A stretch of 64,000 nucleotides of DNA from Symsagittifera roscoffensis (GCF_963678635.1 NC_087063.1:1522073-1586072); one strand, 5' to 3'; shown: positions 8,301 to 18,195, numbered from the stretch's first letter. A program made the numbers and translations. Notes: generated by a model from the letters alone, not told the origin.

Positions 8301-9801
8301 ACCCGAATCGATTCAGCAATATCTCGAAGATCTTGTCCGCGGTATCGCGTTCTTCTTCTTTCTTTGCAACCAGGCATTTCAATGCCGTGCCTTCCAGGTT
8401 ACTGAGTATGGCTGTGCATGCTTGCCTTTCATCATTTAAGTTATCTTGTTCTAGATGTAATCTCATCACTTCCACCCACGTGTCAATGCATCCATCTGAG
8501 TCGTCTTTGAATTCTTTTGGCTTCTTGAAAGTTTTCCTTGATTTTCCGTCTCTCCTATCGCTCGAGTTAGTGTTCCTCGTGGCGAAGGCCTCTAGAGTCC
8601 TGTTCATCATCTCCCAAGTGCTTGCCCATGTCATGGCATCCGGACCTGCGTTGCTGCTAGCTGTTGAGTCCCCCGGACCACTCGTTGTGTTTGAATTCCC
8701 ACTTTTCATGATTGTTTTATCAGCCGTTGGTGCTATGCTCACCGTATTCCGGGTTAAGGGCAACGGTGTCGATTGCCGTTTGCCCCTTTGTGGTTCCACA
8801 AAGTCTACTCTGGTGCCTTGCGTGCGATCCGCTGCCGGTCTTTCTTGTGAGGTAGAATTTCTCAAGATTGCATCCAATTTCGTCTGTATTGCACCTGAAC
8901 TTTCGGCCTGATTCTTGCTCATTGTGTCCAGCCTCTTTTCCAGGCTACCTATTTGGCTGTTGACATCATCATATCGGTTTTTCAACTGTTGCAAATCTTT
9001 TTTGATGTTTCCATCTCGTTCTTTATTGGTGGCTTCTACCTTATCTGTCATCTCCTTGAGTCTCTCGTCTGTTGCCTTAGCCAGGTTAAAATAACTATCC
9101 AGATACTCGTGTTTGTTGTATCTTAATTCTTTTCTTATCACTTCTCTGTCCTCTTCGCTGTGCTTCAGCTTTTTGTCGATCTGATTCAATTTTGCCATCA
9201 AGTCACCTAGCTCAAGAGTAGCCTCTTCATGGTCAGCCGTTGGTCTTTCTTCGGCCGTTGCTTCTGCTTTAGTTTGTTCCTCTCTCGGATTGGCTTCTGT
9301 CGTCTTCGTGCTCACTGTCCCAAATGTTCGTGCTCTTTCAGCTTTTGGTTCTTCAGTCACGTTCTCTTTCGTTTTTATTCCGACCATCATCGCCAACCTT
9401 TCTGTAAAAGATGTCTTTTTTACTTGAGAGTCTTCTTTCACCGTTTCTTCGGTGTTGCCTATTGCATCTGCCACATCGTCTATTGGTGAGAACTCTATGG
9501 GTTTCGGGTTTGGTTCTTCTGCATTGGGCATTGGAGTTGACTCCGTCGTCTTTTTCTCCAGTTCATCTACGCTCTGGTCTGGTGTCTCTAGGTCGATTTC
9601 GATTGTAGGCTCCACCTCTTTTTCCCTCGCATCTTCTCGCGTCTTGCTCTCGGTGCCACTCTTCGTGCTGACCATGTTAACTGAAAAGTTATTTCTTGTT
9701 TTGCCTGGGCCCCTTGATGTTGTTCCACGCAGCGACGAGTTATATTTCGTGTTTGATCCACTTGACCTTTTTTCAAGCACCGGTACCCTACTCCGTTTCA
9801 T
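5380..9801 (-). CDS. Element M Gag-protease-RT polyprotein (Ty3/gypsy)
   Basis: A single 1473-codon frame starts at ATG 9801. An N-terminal Ser/Lys/Glu-rich region is followed by a predicted coiled coil (~200-310) and a retrotransposon Gag capsid region (~428-580, with GCIDTWVEVMRLHLE and GSGMKGHQAMMRF). Two CCHC zinc knuckles, CANCGSADHHVADC (~630) and CFFCNQEGHFRMDC (~683), bind RNA. The aspartic protease has LLDTGAVLSVIP at ~989. The RT fingers/palm (CDFRYLNSVTVKDAYPIPRI, ~1375) and motif A (TLDLGSAFWQVPL) are intact. The frame ends at TAG 5382-5380, one codon before the conserved CYVDD. Gag and Pol share one frame, so no gag-pol frameshift is needed. Size and domain order fit Ty3/gypsy. 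Identification is firm; activity is unproven. Confidence 0.93.
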   Translation of the reverse strand: MKRSRVPVLEKRSSGSNTKYNSSLRGTTSRGPGKTRNNFSVNMVSTKSGTESKTREDAREKEVEPTIEIDLETPDQSVDELEKKTTESTPMPNAEEPNPKPIEFSPIDDVADAIGNTEETVKEDSQVKKTSFTERLAMMVGIKTKENVTEEPKAERARTFGTVSTKTTEANPREEQTKAEATAEERPTADHEEATLELGDLMAKLNQIDKKLKHSEEDREVIRKELRYNKHEYLDSYFNLAKATDERLKEMTDKVEATNKERDGNIKKDLQQLKNRYDDVNSQIGSLEKRLDTMSKNQAESSGAIQTKLDAILRNSTSQERPAADRTQGTRVDFVEPQRGKRQSTPLPLTRNTVSIAPTADKTIMKSGNSNTTSGPGDSTASSNAGPDAMTWASTWEMMNRTLEAFATRNTNSSDRRDGKSRKTFKKPKEFKDDSDGCIDTWVEVMRLHLEQDNLNDERQACTAILSNLEGTALKCLVAKKEEERDTADKIFEILLNRFGSGMKGHQAMMRFEKRRQRDDESIDRFLDDLESLRRRSDPEESTNRRNFSIASKFIDGVKSDDLRTMLATYYTLSKDSAPTPEEMRQKSREYMLMKPKKYSYTENRNAQGGSQPQRSSWYKPRDDMDKRRSCANCGSADHHVADCTTYKQGMKSLGYAPDEEDMSQMEEHEYYSGLIIKIGARCFFCNQEGHFRMDCPLFWEAVKDQSHPKHKLALAAVQNQRNRQNEFESRNLGAPSTKLPTKTVKAVTHVNGAIESAAGNSLEINYEKAATEAIAKVKQDLAAKEIEQRLKLEIERQNFNEALTGSNQTPEAVPGSTKTGNCNTVKMVTGKPFGISKIGARIMSIITVGGHEVTRNLSEPSDQTIMHIDVYADCLSCISPQTTSRALRALLMRGGSKSVRVDSRYTEAYGPHEVILNIDGINIYTKTMITCDEDLIGQIYVGKEELKVRSIGHCAMLEEDAMHIGTEADVTGHVLDISGKKTQLRGLLDTGAVLSVIPIETWERMGFDKGDLIDSRIRLSAANKGALRVLGRTPIIALNLGERNLWMSFIVVENLDESDQFILGRDFIRNFDVTIDLNNAMFRIRNPDRRYAIKPVNLIMANENKAPVFLSRRVRLKANEAAIVSLRMKNYNELSDNKQVCIVPNPNSQSAAVLGRSFSITKSGLCVSVLLNTLDIPITIQRGRKLGYALPVKTRYETIENSKQNEVVDCPNHRDKICILRRLQKIKDSSGLIKSLKSETDDGLSSCSNFPERPTLDEMQNEKPFLPEIEHLRGKLKDEQLEAIKDVLERNEEVFSRHKADIGCCNFVEHEIELEENAVPHREGARRMTPHKSDACRKEIETLLEYDMIEPSKSPWACGVVMAKTKGDQLRFCCDFRYLNSVTVKDAYPIPRIDESLSKLGDAKFFTTLDLGSAFWQVPLRKQDRDKTGFACELGLFQWKRMPFGLCNATATFQRLMAHALIGVTKKYGNLV

Positions 9802-10094
9802 TATTCCTATTTACAATTTCCCTTATTTACAATATTATTATATACAAAATTCTATTCTAAGAATAAAAAAAATTTTGTGGAAACAAATTCTTAAAAGAAA
9901 ATATACAACGTGATAAAAACCTTGTTCCAGTTCTCTAAAATCTTCGAGTAACTTTCTTTATTCGTGGTCCCAACCGTACCGGGTTCCAATTAGTCTTGTT
10001 CTGTCTTAATTCTGTCTTAAAACAACTTGTTGTAATTTTACTTCAATTTTTTATACTGTCCTAAGACTTCCAGTTACCGTCCCTACTCTTCTTT
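9802..10094. other. AT-rich leader upstream of element M gag
   Basis: No gene is visible. The first 110 bp upstream of the gag ATG are very AT-rich (runs of A and of TTATTTACAA type). The rest grades into degenerate copies of the minisatellite that follows. By position this is the 5' untranslated leader of element M. I did not find a convincing primer-binding site. Confidence 0.45.
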
Positions 10095-10890
10095 GTACCG
10101 TCCCAGGCTTCCTTTTACTGTCCCAAGACTGTTCGGTATTGTCCCAGTACTTCGTCAGTGTCCCAAGACCCTTGTCCGGAGAGTACTATCCCAAGGCTAC
10201 TGTCCCAAGGCTAGTGTCCCAAGACCAGTGTCCCAAGACTACTGTCCCAAGGCTAGTGTCCCAAGACTACTGTCCCAAGGCTAGTGTCCCAAGGCTAGTG
10301 TCCCAAGACTACTGTCCCAAGGCTAGTGTCCCAAGACCAGTGTCCCAAGACTACTGTCCCAAGGCTAGTGTCCCAAGACTACTGTCCCAAGGCTAGTGTC
10401 CCAAGGCTAGTGTCCCAAGACTACTGTCCCAAGGCTTGTGTCCCAAGACTACTGTCCCAAGGCTAGTGTCCCAAGGCTAGTGTCCCAAGACTACTGTCCC
10501 AAGGCTAGTGTCCCAAGACTACTGTCCCAAGACTACTATCCCAAGGCTAGTGTCCCAAGACTACTGTCCCAAGACCACTGTCCCAAGACCTCTGTCCCAA
10601 GACCCTGTCCCAAGACCCTTGTCCCAAGACCACTGTCCCAAGACCACTGTCCCAAGACCCTTGTCCCAAGACCCTGTCCCAAGACCCTTGTCCCAAGACC
10701 ACTGTCCCAAGACCACTGTCCCAAGACCACTGTCCCAAGACCACTGTCCCAAGACCACTGTCCCAAGACCACTGTCCCAAGACCACTGTCCCAAGACCAC
10801 TGTCCCAAGACCACTGTCCCAAGACTGTATCAAGACTGTTCTGGTCCAACACTGTCCCAGGACTTCTTTGGCACTGTCCCAAGACTGTTG
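10095..10890. repeat. 14-bp minisatellite, TGTCCCAAGACCAC family
   Basis: This is a tandem array of a 14-bp unit, cleanest from about 10187 to 10826, with degenerate edges. Two blocks are visible. In the left block TGTCCCAAGACTAC alternates with TGTCCCAAGGCTAG, giving a higher-order pattern. From about 10560 the unit becomes TGTCCCAAGACCAC, with some CCCT-length variants. Three units make 42 bp and contain no stop, so long ORFs open by chance in several frames on both strands. None has a credible protein. The array lies in the leader upstream of element M gag. Confidence 0.95.
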
Positions 10891-11760
10891 ACAAGTGTCT
10901 GAGCGATGGGACCTCTTTCTTCTTCGTTATGGGGACTTCTTGATTCACTGTACCTTGTACCACCACTCAAGCTCTAGTAAAATTTTCCCAAAAACCCTCT
11001 TTTAAAAGCCAAATGCTGACCCCCTTTTTCTTATTTCTTTTTAATTACCTCTCTTTCAATGTTCCAAGCAACTTGAGACCAAAACCTGTGTGCAGGTATC
11101 TTGTGATCACCTGTTCGTATAAAAACTAAACACAAATCCTCACCAAAATGCAACAAAAATCCAAGCTAGAAAAAGTAAAAAAAAAAAAAAACGGAAAGAT
11201 GAGCCCACCTAAAATTCAAAGGTGACAAATGTCTACCTTCTATCGAAAAAAAATGTCTGGTACCTAATTGCCACGCGTTTCCTTCCCCCCTGCTAGCGAT
11301 CTTATGGGGTATCACAAAAACTGTCTATGTCCGTTCCCCCTACCGATCCGACCAGGGTACCTACCTTAACCTAATTCCAATTTTGGATATCCGCTTCCTA
11401 TGACCAACGCGTGTAAATGACTAATGTAACTAAATCAACGATGTCGACTAATTAGTTACTCTAATTTTCCCCCTTTTTACAATTTACAAGCGCCAACCTC
11501 TAACTTAACCAGCCCCCTTCTAACCTCCCCCCTTTTTAGCCCCCCTTCTTAAGCCTAAAATCACCTTAAGCGCCGGGTGCTAAACTTCTCAAGAGAAAAC
11601 CGTAGACCTGTCTCCAGGCCTGCTCAAGTAAAAACGTTTCTCAAAACCGGGGGATATCGCTTATCCAATTTTACACTTATTTCCTATAATGTAGTATGAG
11701 TTTTAACGATACCCGTTCTGCCCAACTTGAGAACTCGAGAACTGCCAAATCCTTCTTGGC
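10891..11760. other. Non-coding region upstream of element M
   Basis: No supported gene. It contains several pyrimidine runs (CCCCCTTTTT type near 11025, 11470 and 11520-11545), a poly-A run near 11178 and frequent CTCAAG hexamers. On the minus strand the pyrimidine runs read as polypurine tracts. This is compatible with LTR or leader sequence of element M, but no boundary can be fixed. Confidence 0.4.
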
Positions 11761-11965
11761 TACTTTCCCACTCGACTGGTCACCTCTTCCAGTCCAGTCT
11801 CCTATTGGTTCAGCTCAAGTGCTCCTGAACCACTTTCCCACTCGGCTGGTCACCTCTTCCAGTCAAGTCTCCTATTGGTTCAGCTCAAGTGCTCCTGAAC
11901 CACTTTCCCACTCGGCTGGTCACCTCTTCCAGTCAAGTCTCCTTGTTGTCCAGCTAAGTTCCAAG
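11761..11965. repeat. 70-bp direct repeat, about 2.9 copies
   Basis: A 70-bp unit starts at 11761, 11831 and 11901, each copy with CTTTCCCACTCG followed by CTGGTCACCTCTTCCAGT and CTCCTATTGGTTCAGCTCAAGTG. Copies differ at only a few bases, and the third breaks off near 11945-11965. It carries CCTATTGGTT, a CCAAT-box-like word on the reverse strand (AACCAATAGG). Such a repeated module upstream of a retroelement may be a regulatory repeat, but there is no direct evidence. Confidence 0.85.
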
Positions 11966-12393
11966 CTATCTAAAAACCCTTGACAACGCCCCACACTGGG
12001 GCACTTTATTGAGGTTACTGGGTTAAATTGCTAGGTTGATCGAAACGATCGAACTTGTAAAACAGTATGGGTATACTATTTAATTAATATAAAGGTTTGA
12101 TCCAACTAATCTGGTGTCAAAGTCACTGTCTTTTTTCGTTTTATGGTTTTTGTTTCGCTTTTTGTCTTTTTGCTCGTGTTTTTGTCCCCCTAGTTGCCCC
12201 CCTTTACTCGGTTAGCTAAGCCTCGTTCGGAGAGCGTACCAGGAAGTTTTCTTGAGTTTTCTTAAAAAGCTATCACGGTACAACCGGAAGGTTTGCACGT
12301 TCCTGTCGAACCGTACCGCCGGTACTCTAGAATGGGCATTCAGCCCGAAGCTGTCTCAAGTGGGTTCGACTCCGTAGTCTTGATGTCGTAAAC
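11966..12393. other. Non-coding region, possibly LTR-derived
   Basis: No gene is seen. It has a palindrome-like CCCCACACTGGGG near 11990, TTTATT (a minus-strand AATAAA) near 12008, and a TTAATTAATATAAA stretch near 12080. By weak similarity of order with the 1.4-kb LTR at 16798-18195, it may be the low-coordinate half of a diverged LTR for element M. I regard this as tentative. Confidence 0.3.
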
Positions 12394-13235
12394 ACCCAGG
12401 AGCGCCATAAAAACACTATGTAACATTCGTCTACTGCAGTCACACATGAGGCTCAAGAAAAATAGGCCCTATAACCATTGGCTCAAGAGTCAGGGACACT
12501 ATCTCTTGTGTTTTTGTACCTCAAATCAGTCGGAGCCAATTCGGTTCGCTTGTGACATGAGACTACGACCCGTTACAGCTTAAATGCTACTACTAAAATA
12601 TCCCCCCACTCTAGAATTAGAAACGTCCCCATACTTAGGTCTCTAGATACCCAAAATACATGAACGCCATTAAAAACCGGGTCGGAACAATCCGTTAAGT
12701 TACTTTTTATTAGACAGTGGAACTTTGATCCATTTCAGATGGATCAACCTAAAACTCGCCTTACCTCAACATAACAATTGTAAAACACACTCTAGAAATT
12801 TAAATTAGTACTCACATTGTAGCACGCTCAAGAACCAGGAAGTAAATAAGTCGGTGAGCAACTCAAGAATCAATAAAGTAACTAAAATGAGTTTAATGTT
12901 AGTCAGTTTTAATAACAAGAACAAGTTTTTACTCTAGACTGTAAGTTCTCGTGAACCATTGGGACACTCTAGCTGTCCACCTTTCCACCGAAGGTTCACT
13001 CTAGTCCAGTTTAGAATAATACTCCAATCACAACAATCCAGTTCGTGGGAATGCGCTCGTCTCTGTTTTAGATGGGACAGCTCTACTCTCGATTATTATT
13101 GCTACTGAAATTGCGAATAGCAATTTCCCACTGATTTTTCTAGCAACTTTCCCGCGATTGTCACTCGATCGTTCTGACTTCTCTTTTCTGATTTTCAGTT
13201 ATCGCGAGAAAATCGTGCATGACAGGTTCCATTCG
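12394..13235. repeat. 842-bp direct repeat, copy 1 (diverged LTR-like)
   Basis: This segment recurs at 13275-14116 with an exact 881-bp offset; I noticed one substitution (T at 12577 versus G). Its central part is clearly related, with divergence, to the 1.4-kb LTR at 17221-17960. Both share GTCGGAGCCAA.TCGGTTC, the CAGTGGA.CTTTGATCCATTTCA word and the GGGA.AGCTCTAC module. It is rich in CTCAAG and CTCTAG hexamers. It ends with a splice-acceptor-like TTTTCTGATTTTCAG and ATGACAGGTTCCATTCGA. Confidence 0.85.
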
Positions 13236-13282
13236 ATACCTGAACTCCGTCACGGTGAAGGATGCCTATCCCATACCCAGGA
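13232..13282. other. 51-bp fragment of element M RT gene used as filler between repeats
   Basis: These bases match the RT region at about 5629-5679 of element M, reverse-complemented, with one mismatch. They encode the YLNSVTVKDAYPIP motif in the plus orientation here. The fragment overlaps the end of repeat copy 1 by TTCGA and the start of copy 2 by the ACC.AGGA word, so both joints show microhomology. Confidence 0.9.
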
Positions 13283-14116
13283 GCGCCATAAAAACACTAT
13301 GTAACATTCGTCTACTGCAGTCACACATGAGGCTCAAGAAAAATAGGCCCTATAACCATTGGCTCAAGAGTCAGGGACACTATCTCTTGTGTTTTTGTAC
13401 CTCAAATCAGTCGGAGCCAATTCGGTTCGCTTGTGACATGAGACTACGACCCGTTACAGCTTAAAGGCTACTACTAAAATATCCCCCCACTCTAGAATTA
13501 GAAACGTCCCCATACTTAGGTCTCTAGATACCCAAAATACATGAACGCCATTAAAAACCGGGTCGGAACAATCCGTTAAGTTACTTTTTATTAGACAGTG
13601 GAACTTTGATCCATTTCAGATGGATCAACCTAAAACTCGCCTTACCTCAACATAACAATTGTAAAACACACTCTAGAAATTTAAATTAGTACTCACATTG
13701 TAGCACGCTCAAGAACCAGGAAGTAAATAAGTCGGTGAGCAACTCAAGAATCAATAAAGTAACTAAAATGAGTTTAATGTTAGTCAGTTTTAATAACAAG
13801 AACAAGTTTTTACTCTAGACTGTAAGTTCTCGTGAACCATTGGGACACTCTAGCTGTCCACCTTTCCACCGAAGGTTCACTCTAGTCCAGTTTAGAATAA
13901 TACTCCAATCACAACAATCCAGTTCGTGGGAATGCGCTCGTCTCTGTTTTAGATGGGACAGCTCTACTCTCGATTATTATTGCTACTGAAATTGCGAATA
14001 GCAATTTCCCACTGATTTTTCTAGCAACTTTCCCGCGATTGTCACTCGATCGTTCTGACTTCTCTTTTCTGATTTTCAGTTATCGCGAGAAAATCGTGCA
14101 TGACAGGTTCCATTCG
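13275..14116. repeat. 842-bp direct repeat, copy 2
   Basis: This is the second copy of the unit at 12394-13235, interrupted at its right end by the LINE that begins at 14117. The left end of the 15.9-kb tandem duplication falls inside it at 13421, so its right portion recurs at 29343-30038. Confidence 0.9.
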
Positions 14117-15735
14117 AAATTTTGAAAAATTAAATTTCATTCCAAAATTAAGTGTTTTTTGCTTCTCTCAAGGTCAAACTTCCAAATCTGACCGACTGGC
14201 ACATACAGTGAAGCAATGCTTCGATATAGATCGAAAAATCAATGTCAGAAAACCACTCAGACCTTGTACCGTACCTGCTTGGGCAATCATTGACGGTCAA
14301 TCAGTTATAGTTCCACATTTAACTTTTGTCATAAATACTTGCTTAGATGAGAACATTTTCCCAATCGAACTGAAAAAAGCACACGTACGTAACCTCTTTG
14401 TTTAAAAAAGATGACCCAATGGATGCAAAAAATTATCGGCCAATATCAATAACTTGTGCTTTTTCTAAAATTTTTGAAAAAATTTTGCATGCCCAAATAA
14501 CAAAACATCTTGACAAATTTCAAATAATGACACCATTTCAATTAGGATTTCGCAAAATCATTTCAACACAAGATGCTCTTGTTTATGTGACAGAAAGTAT
14601 TCGAAATCAAATAGATTCAAAAAAAATCGTACATGCAGCTTTCTTAGATCTGTCCAAGGCTTTTGATTCTATTTCGCATGAAGTTTTAATTGAAAAAATG
14701 CTTTCTCTCTGTTTTTCAAATAGAGCAAATGCTTTAATTGCTAGCTTCCAAAACAAACGTATTCAAAGAATAAACGTCAATGGAATCTTTTCAGACTGGA
14801 TTGAAATCAAACGAGGTGTCCCACAAGGAACGGTACTTGGTCCGTTGTTGTTCAATTTATATGTTAATGACATACAAGAGCGATTATATGAAGGTTGTAC
14901 TTTAGTTCAATATGCTGACGACTGTATGGTTTTTTCCTCTGCTATAATTTCTTAGGATGCTTTGAATCGATTGCAAAAATCACTCAATAATCTATTGGAA
15001 TTTTTTGCAGAGAACCAATTGAATCTGAATGCATCTAAGTCGGAATTTATAACATTTTGTCAAAAAAACGATAGCTAAAATTTAGGTACTGATACAATAG
15101 TAATTAATGGGCATTATGTAGCCAAAAAATCAGAATGCAAATTTTTAGGCCTTATTCTTGATTCAAGTTTTTCTTTTCATGCTCAAATCAAAACAATTCT
15201 CCAAAAAATGGCACAAGGAATTAAAACTATAGACACAATTGGACAACAACTACCGACATTATCATTAGTTGCCTTGCTTCATTGTCTTGTTTTGTCACAT
15301 TTAGATTATTCAGCAATATTTTTAATACACATTAATGCTACTTTGATGCTATCTCTAGAGAAACAGTTGAACTGGGCGTTAAAAAGAACATATTTCAGAT
15401 CGAAATTTAAATCTTCTTCCCTTCTTCACATTAGCAAATCGTTCATTGGAATCGAGAAAAGAATTGAATTAAAGTGTATAACATACTTATACCAATATCT
15501 TACAAACAAAAACAAGGCTTTTCAAAATACATTGAGACTACCGACTGCCAATTATAGGCTCAACAAAAGAACGAAACAAATTATTTTTGACAAACATTGT
15601 TCAACCGCTTCTCTACAAAAATCTTTTTTTCATTTGACTTCTAAAATATGGAATTCACTGCCCATAATTTTGCGCAATTTAGAAAAAATCGAGAACAGGA
15701 TTCAAGAAAAAATTGAAAAAATTTTACGTGAGTGA
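14117..15735 (+). pseudogene. Decayed non-LTR (LINE, jockey/CR1-like) reverse transcriptase, copy A
   Basis: This is a 5'-truncated LINE ORF2 inserted in the LTR-like repeat. A first piece (to a TAA near 14403) is in a different frame from the rest, so at least one indel is present. The main frame shows NYRPIS, QLGFRK..ST.DAL, LDLSKAFDSISHE, GVPQGTVLGPLLFNLYVND and the catalytic YADD. It is then cut by TAG at 14953 and TAA near 15075, and continues to 15735 through the thumb and C-terminal region (NWALKR, IWNSLP). No endonuclease domain remains. Base composition is AT-rich, unlike element M. It is non-functional as read. Confidence 0.92.
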
Positions 15736-16008
15736 ATTGAGAAACAATCCAATATGTACAAATACAAATACGTGGCGTGATTTCCGTTTTTGCTAGTTCT
15801 ATATGTTTTAATTTAGTTTAATTTTTCACACATTGTTTGAAATAGAATCTGTATATACTCTGTATATACGCTGTATGTTTGGACTATCTGTAAAATTGTT
15901 TGTAAAGTTTTAATACCAGCTCGTTCTTAATTCTTAAAACTGATGTTTTTTTTAGTATCCGTAACTTCATATATTTTAATCAACCAATTTCTGAACTGTA
16001 ACTGAACT

Positions 16009-16033
16009 TGTTTTGTTTTGTTTTGTTTTGTTT
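16009..16033. repeat. (TTTTG)n microsatellite, LINE 3' region
   Basis: Four to five TTTTG units lie about 270 bp beyond the LINE ORF in AT-rich DNA. They may be part of the LINE 3' untranslated region or tail. The stretch 15736-16179 holds no gene otherwise. Confidence 0.8.
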
Positions 16034-16179
16034 ATTGATTGTTTTCTGATGTTGTGTTTTTGTTTGATGTAACCAATGAATTTTAACCAACTTTATTATT
16101 TACACTTTGCTATACTGATGCCTCGGCTTTTATTGTATAGTAATTCAGGTGTTCTTTCTTCTTCTTTTTCTTCAAATTG

Positions 16180-16349
16180 ATAACAAGAAAGTCACGAGCT
16201 TGCTAACGAAGTAGCTTCTCCACTATAGCAGCCATTAACGACTGGAACTTACTAGCAGAGTCTGTAAATTCCAGCGTTCACATCAACTTTTTCAATTCGA
16301 GGCTGGATAAACACTGGTAAAAGGACATGTATGATACACCATTTCTCTA
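16180..16349 (+). pseudogene. Fragment of a second LINE: RT C-terminal tail
   Basis: One plus frame reads RSSFSTIAAINDWNLLAES and then FFNSRLDKHW before TAA. This matches the conserved C-terminal tail of CR1/L2/jockey-type RTs (R.N.F..R.VN.WN.LP...V.....FK..LDK.W). A single in-frame TAA lies upstream at 16204. It is a different element from the LINE at 14117, whose tail is already present at 15735. Confidence 0.6.
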
Positions 16350-16797
16350 AAGGGCTGATCATAGTAACCGATGTTACAGTCAGAAATACCTTCATCGCAT
16401 TAACCAGTCAAAATCCTAAGAATTTTCTAGACATAGAAGAGTTAAGTATAATATGGATAAATATAATATGGATAAATTACGTTGAAAATAAAAAACTAAA
16501 CATAATCTTAACGCGTCTTCAGGTTTAAAAACTGAATTTAAATTTACAGAATAATCAAAAATCAAAAATAGTGTTAAACACAATATTCGTAAAAGTAATA
16601 TATCAAATTGTTACATAATTTCTGTTATTCAATCAAATTTTAAATATCCCGCCAAAATTCTTCTGAGGGTTTGTTATTTTTAAAATTTCATTATCCCAAA
16701 TTTTCGTTTTGAATTTTTGTCATCCTAACTTACCGAAGTTTTAAAAATAATCTGATGTTTTAGCCAAAATTTTAGATTTTGAACTTTGGCTTTAGTG
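16350..16797. other. AT-rich non-coding flank
   Basis: No gene. It contains a short direct repeat ATAATATGGATAAAT near 16448-16480. From about 16595 it is homologous to 23745-23944 and 45157-45357, marking the left edge of the composite repeat. Duplicated at 32272-32719. Confidence 0.6.
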
Positions 16798-18195
16798 TTA
16801 GCTCCCTGCTTCAAGCCAACCAGATAGAGAAAACTAACACCTGCAAAAAATAAACTTGAGTTGAAAGTGACTCAAAAAGAACGATTTGATCTGAGGCTAC
16901 GGGTCTATCATATGCTCTATAAATAAGAAAAATTCGTCGAATGTAGTTTTATAATCAATAGCGCTGAGTACACACGCAGCGTTCGCAACATGTACTGGAG
17001 GGAGAAATTCTGGTTAAGAAAACTACCTGCCCTGGGTTCTTCGGTACAGGAGCCAAGTATTACAAAGCTTATTCAGAAAAAATTTAGTGCCAGGGCCGAC
17101 GGCACCCTGAACTTCAAAAGCCATTGGTTGAAAAATTTTATCAACAATAAATAAATCTCTCTAATGGTCAGATTTTTGATCTTCCGCCTCAGCCGCGGCC
17201 ATTCCGGGTTGTAACAGTCGTTCACTTAAGTGACACATGAACTTAGGAGAAAAAGAACCTAAAAGTATTATCTCAAGTGTCAAGGACACTTTTTTGCATG
17301 TTTTTGCACATTATTATGTCGGAGCCAAATCGGTTCCCTTAAGAGTGAGGACATTAAGATCTTGTTACAGGTTAAAAGCTTCATCCCCCTTCTACTGTGG
17401 AAACAATTACAATCCCATGGCTAGGTCTTTAAACACCTAAAACTTGCCAACGGCGTTAAAAAGTTTTTAAAAAAGTTTTTACCATTAGTTTTTTTGGGCA
17501 GTGGACCTTTGATCCATTTCAATTGGTTCAAACTAGAACTCGCTTTATCTCAAACTTGCTCTAAAAAACGCGCTCTAGTAACCAATTTCAGAAAAGACAT
17601 CTAGACACAAACTCTTGAACTAATCCCAGACACTACTAAGTAAAGTAACTGTGATACTTCTAGAAATTTTGACAAAGTAAATTGTTTCAGCTCAAGAAGT
17701 TTTCAATAAGCTCTGGACCTTTGGGTCATTGAGTGGGCGTCATTTTCAATCAAGGTTCTCCTTGAAATAACACTCACAAATCCACTCTTGATTCTCTTTG
17801 TCGGGATCAAGACAGCTCTACCACTTGACACCAAAAACAAGACAAAACTTCAGGATATGACCGACGGGCACATACTCTTTGGATTCAAGATCGATGTTCT
17901 CATTGCAACTTGACGTCATGTTGGGAGCATCTATTTAAGATATAGGGCCAGTGGTCATTAACAGAAATTAGCTGATAATAAAAACCTTATCTACATCCCC
18001 AAAACTCACAACCAAGTAACATTGTCATTCTAAGCTAAACAGCAAATGAATCCGGCATACAACTGCCTTTTGGATCATGTTCTTATAAGCCTTCTAAAAC
18101 TTCTTTTAAATAGAATCAGTCAGAAAATTGTTATGCAAAACTTTGATATCTCAACAGACAAAGCATATTAAATAACAGCAGTTATTTGCTTAACA
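16798..18195 (-). mobile_element. 1.4-kb LTR of minus-strand element (M-type), unit 1 copy A
   Basis: Bounded by TGTTAGCTCCC on the left and GCTTAACA on the right, giving TG...CA ends with 5-bp inverted termini TGTTA/TAACA. On the minus strand it begins TGTTAAGC directly after a polypurine tract, which fixes the orientation. Five copies share these ends. A TATA-like CTCTATAAATAAG lies near 16917, which reads as TTATTTATAG on the minus strand. The right two-thirds are related to the 842-bp repeat at 12394-13235. Confidence 0.65.

Noticed and set aside
10187-10826. Possible CRISPR-like array
   Set aside because: Units are 14 bp and contiguous without spacers, in eukaryotic DNA.
10093-10966. 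Long repetitive ORFs on both strands encoding SQDHCPKTT- or WSWDSGLGT-type repeats
   Set aside because: They follow automatically from a stop-free 14-bp tandem repeat; no start context, domain or conservation supports a protein.
12355-12380. Perfect pol III B-box-like GGTTCGACTCC, possible tRNA or SINE
   Set aside because: The flanking bases do not form a T-stem, and no A-box lies at tRNA distance.
16331-16528. Plus ORF of 65 codons after the LINE fragment
   Set aside because: AT-rich, contains a repeated ATAATATGGATAAAT word, no similarity seen.
16798-17216. A 419-bp LTR ending GTTGTAACA, plus strand with TATA and AATAAA
   Set aside because: Other copies read GTTGTAAAA there, no primer site follows, and the longer 16798-18195 interval has better termini and an adjacent polypurine tract.
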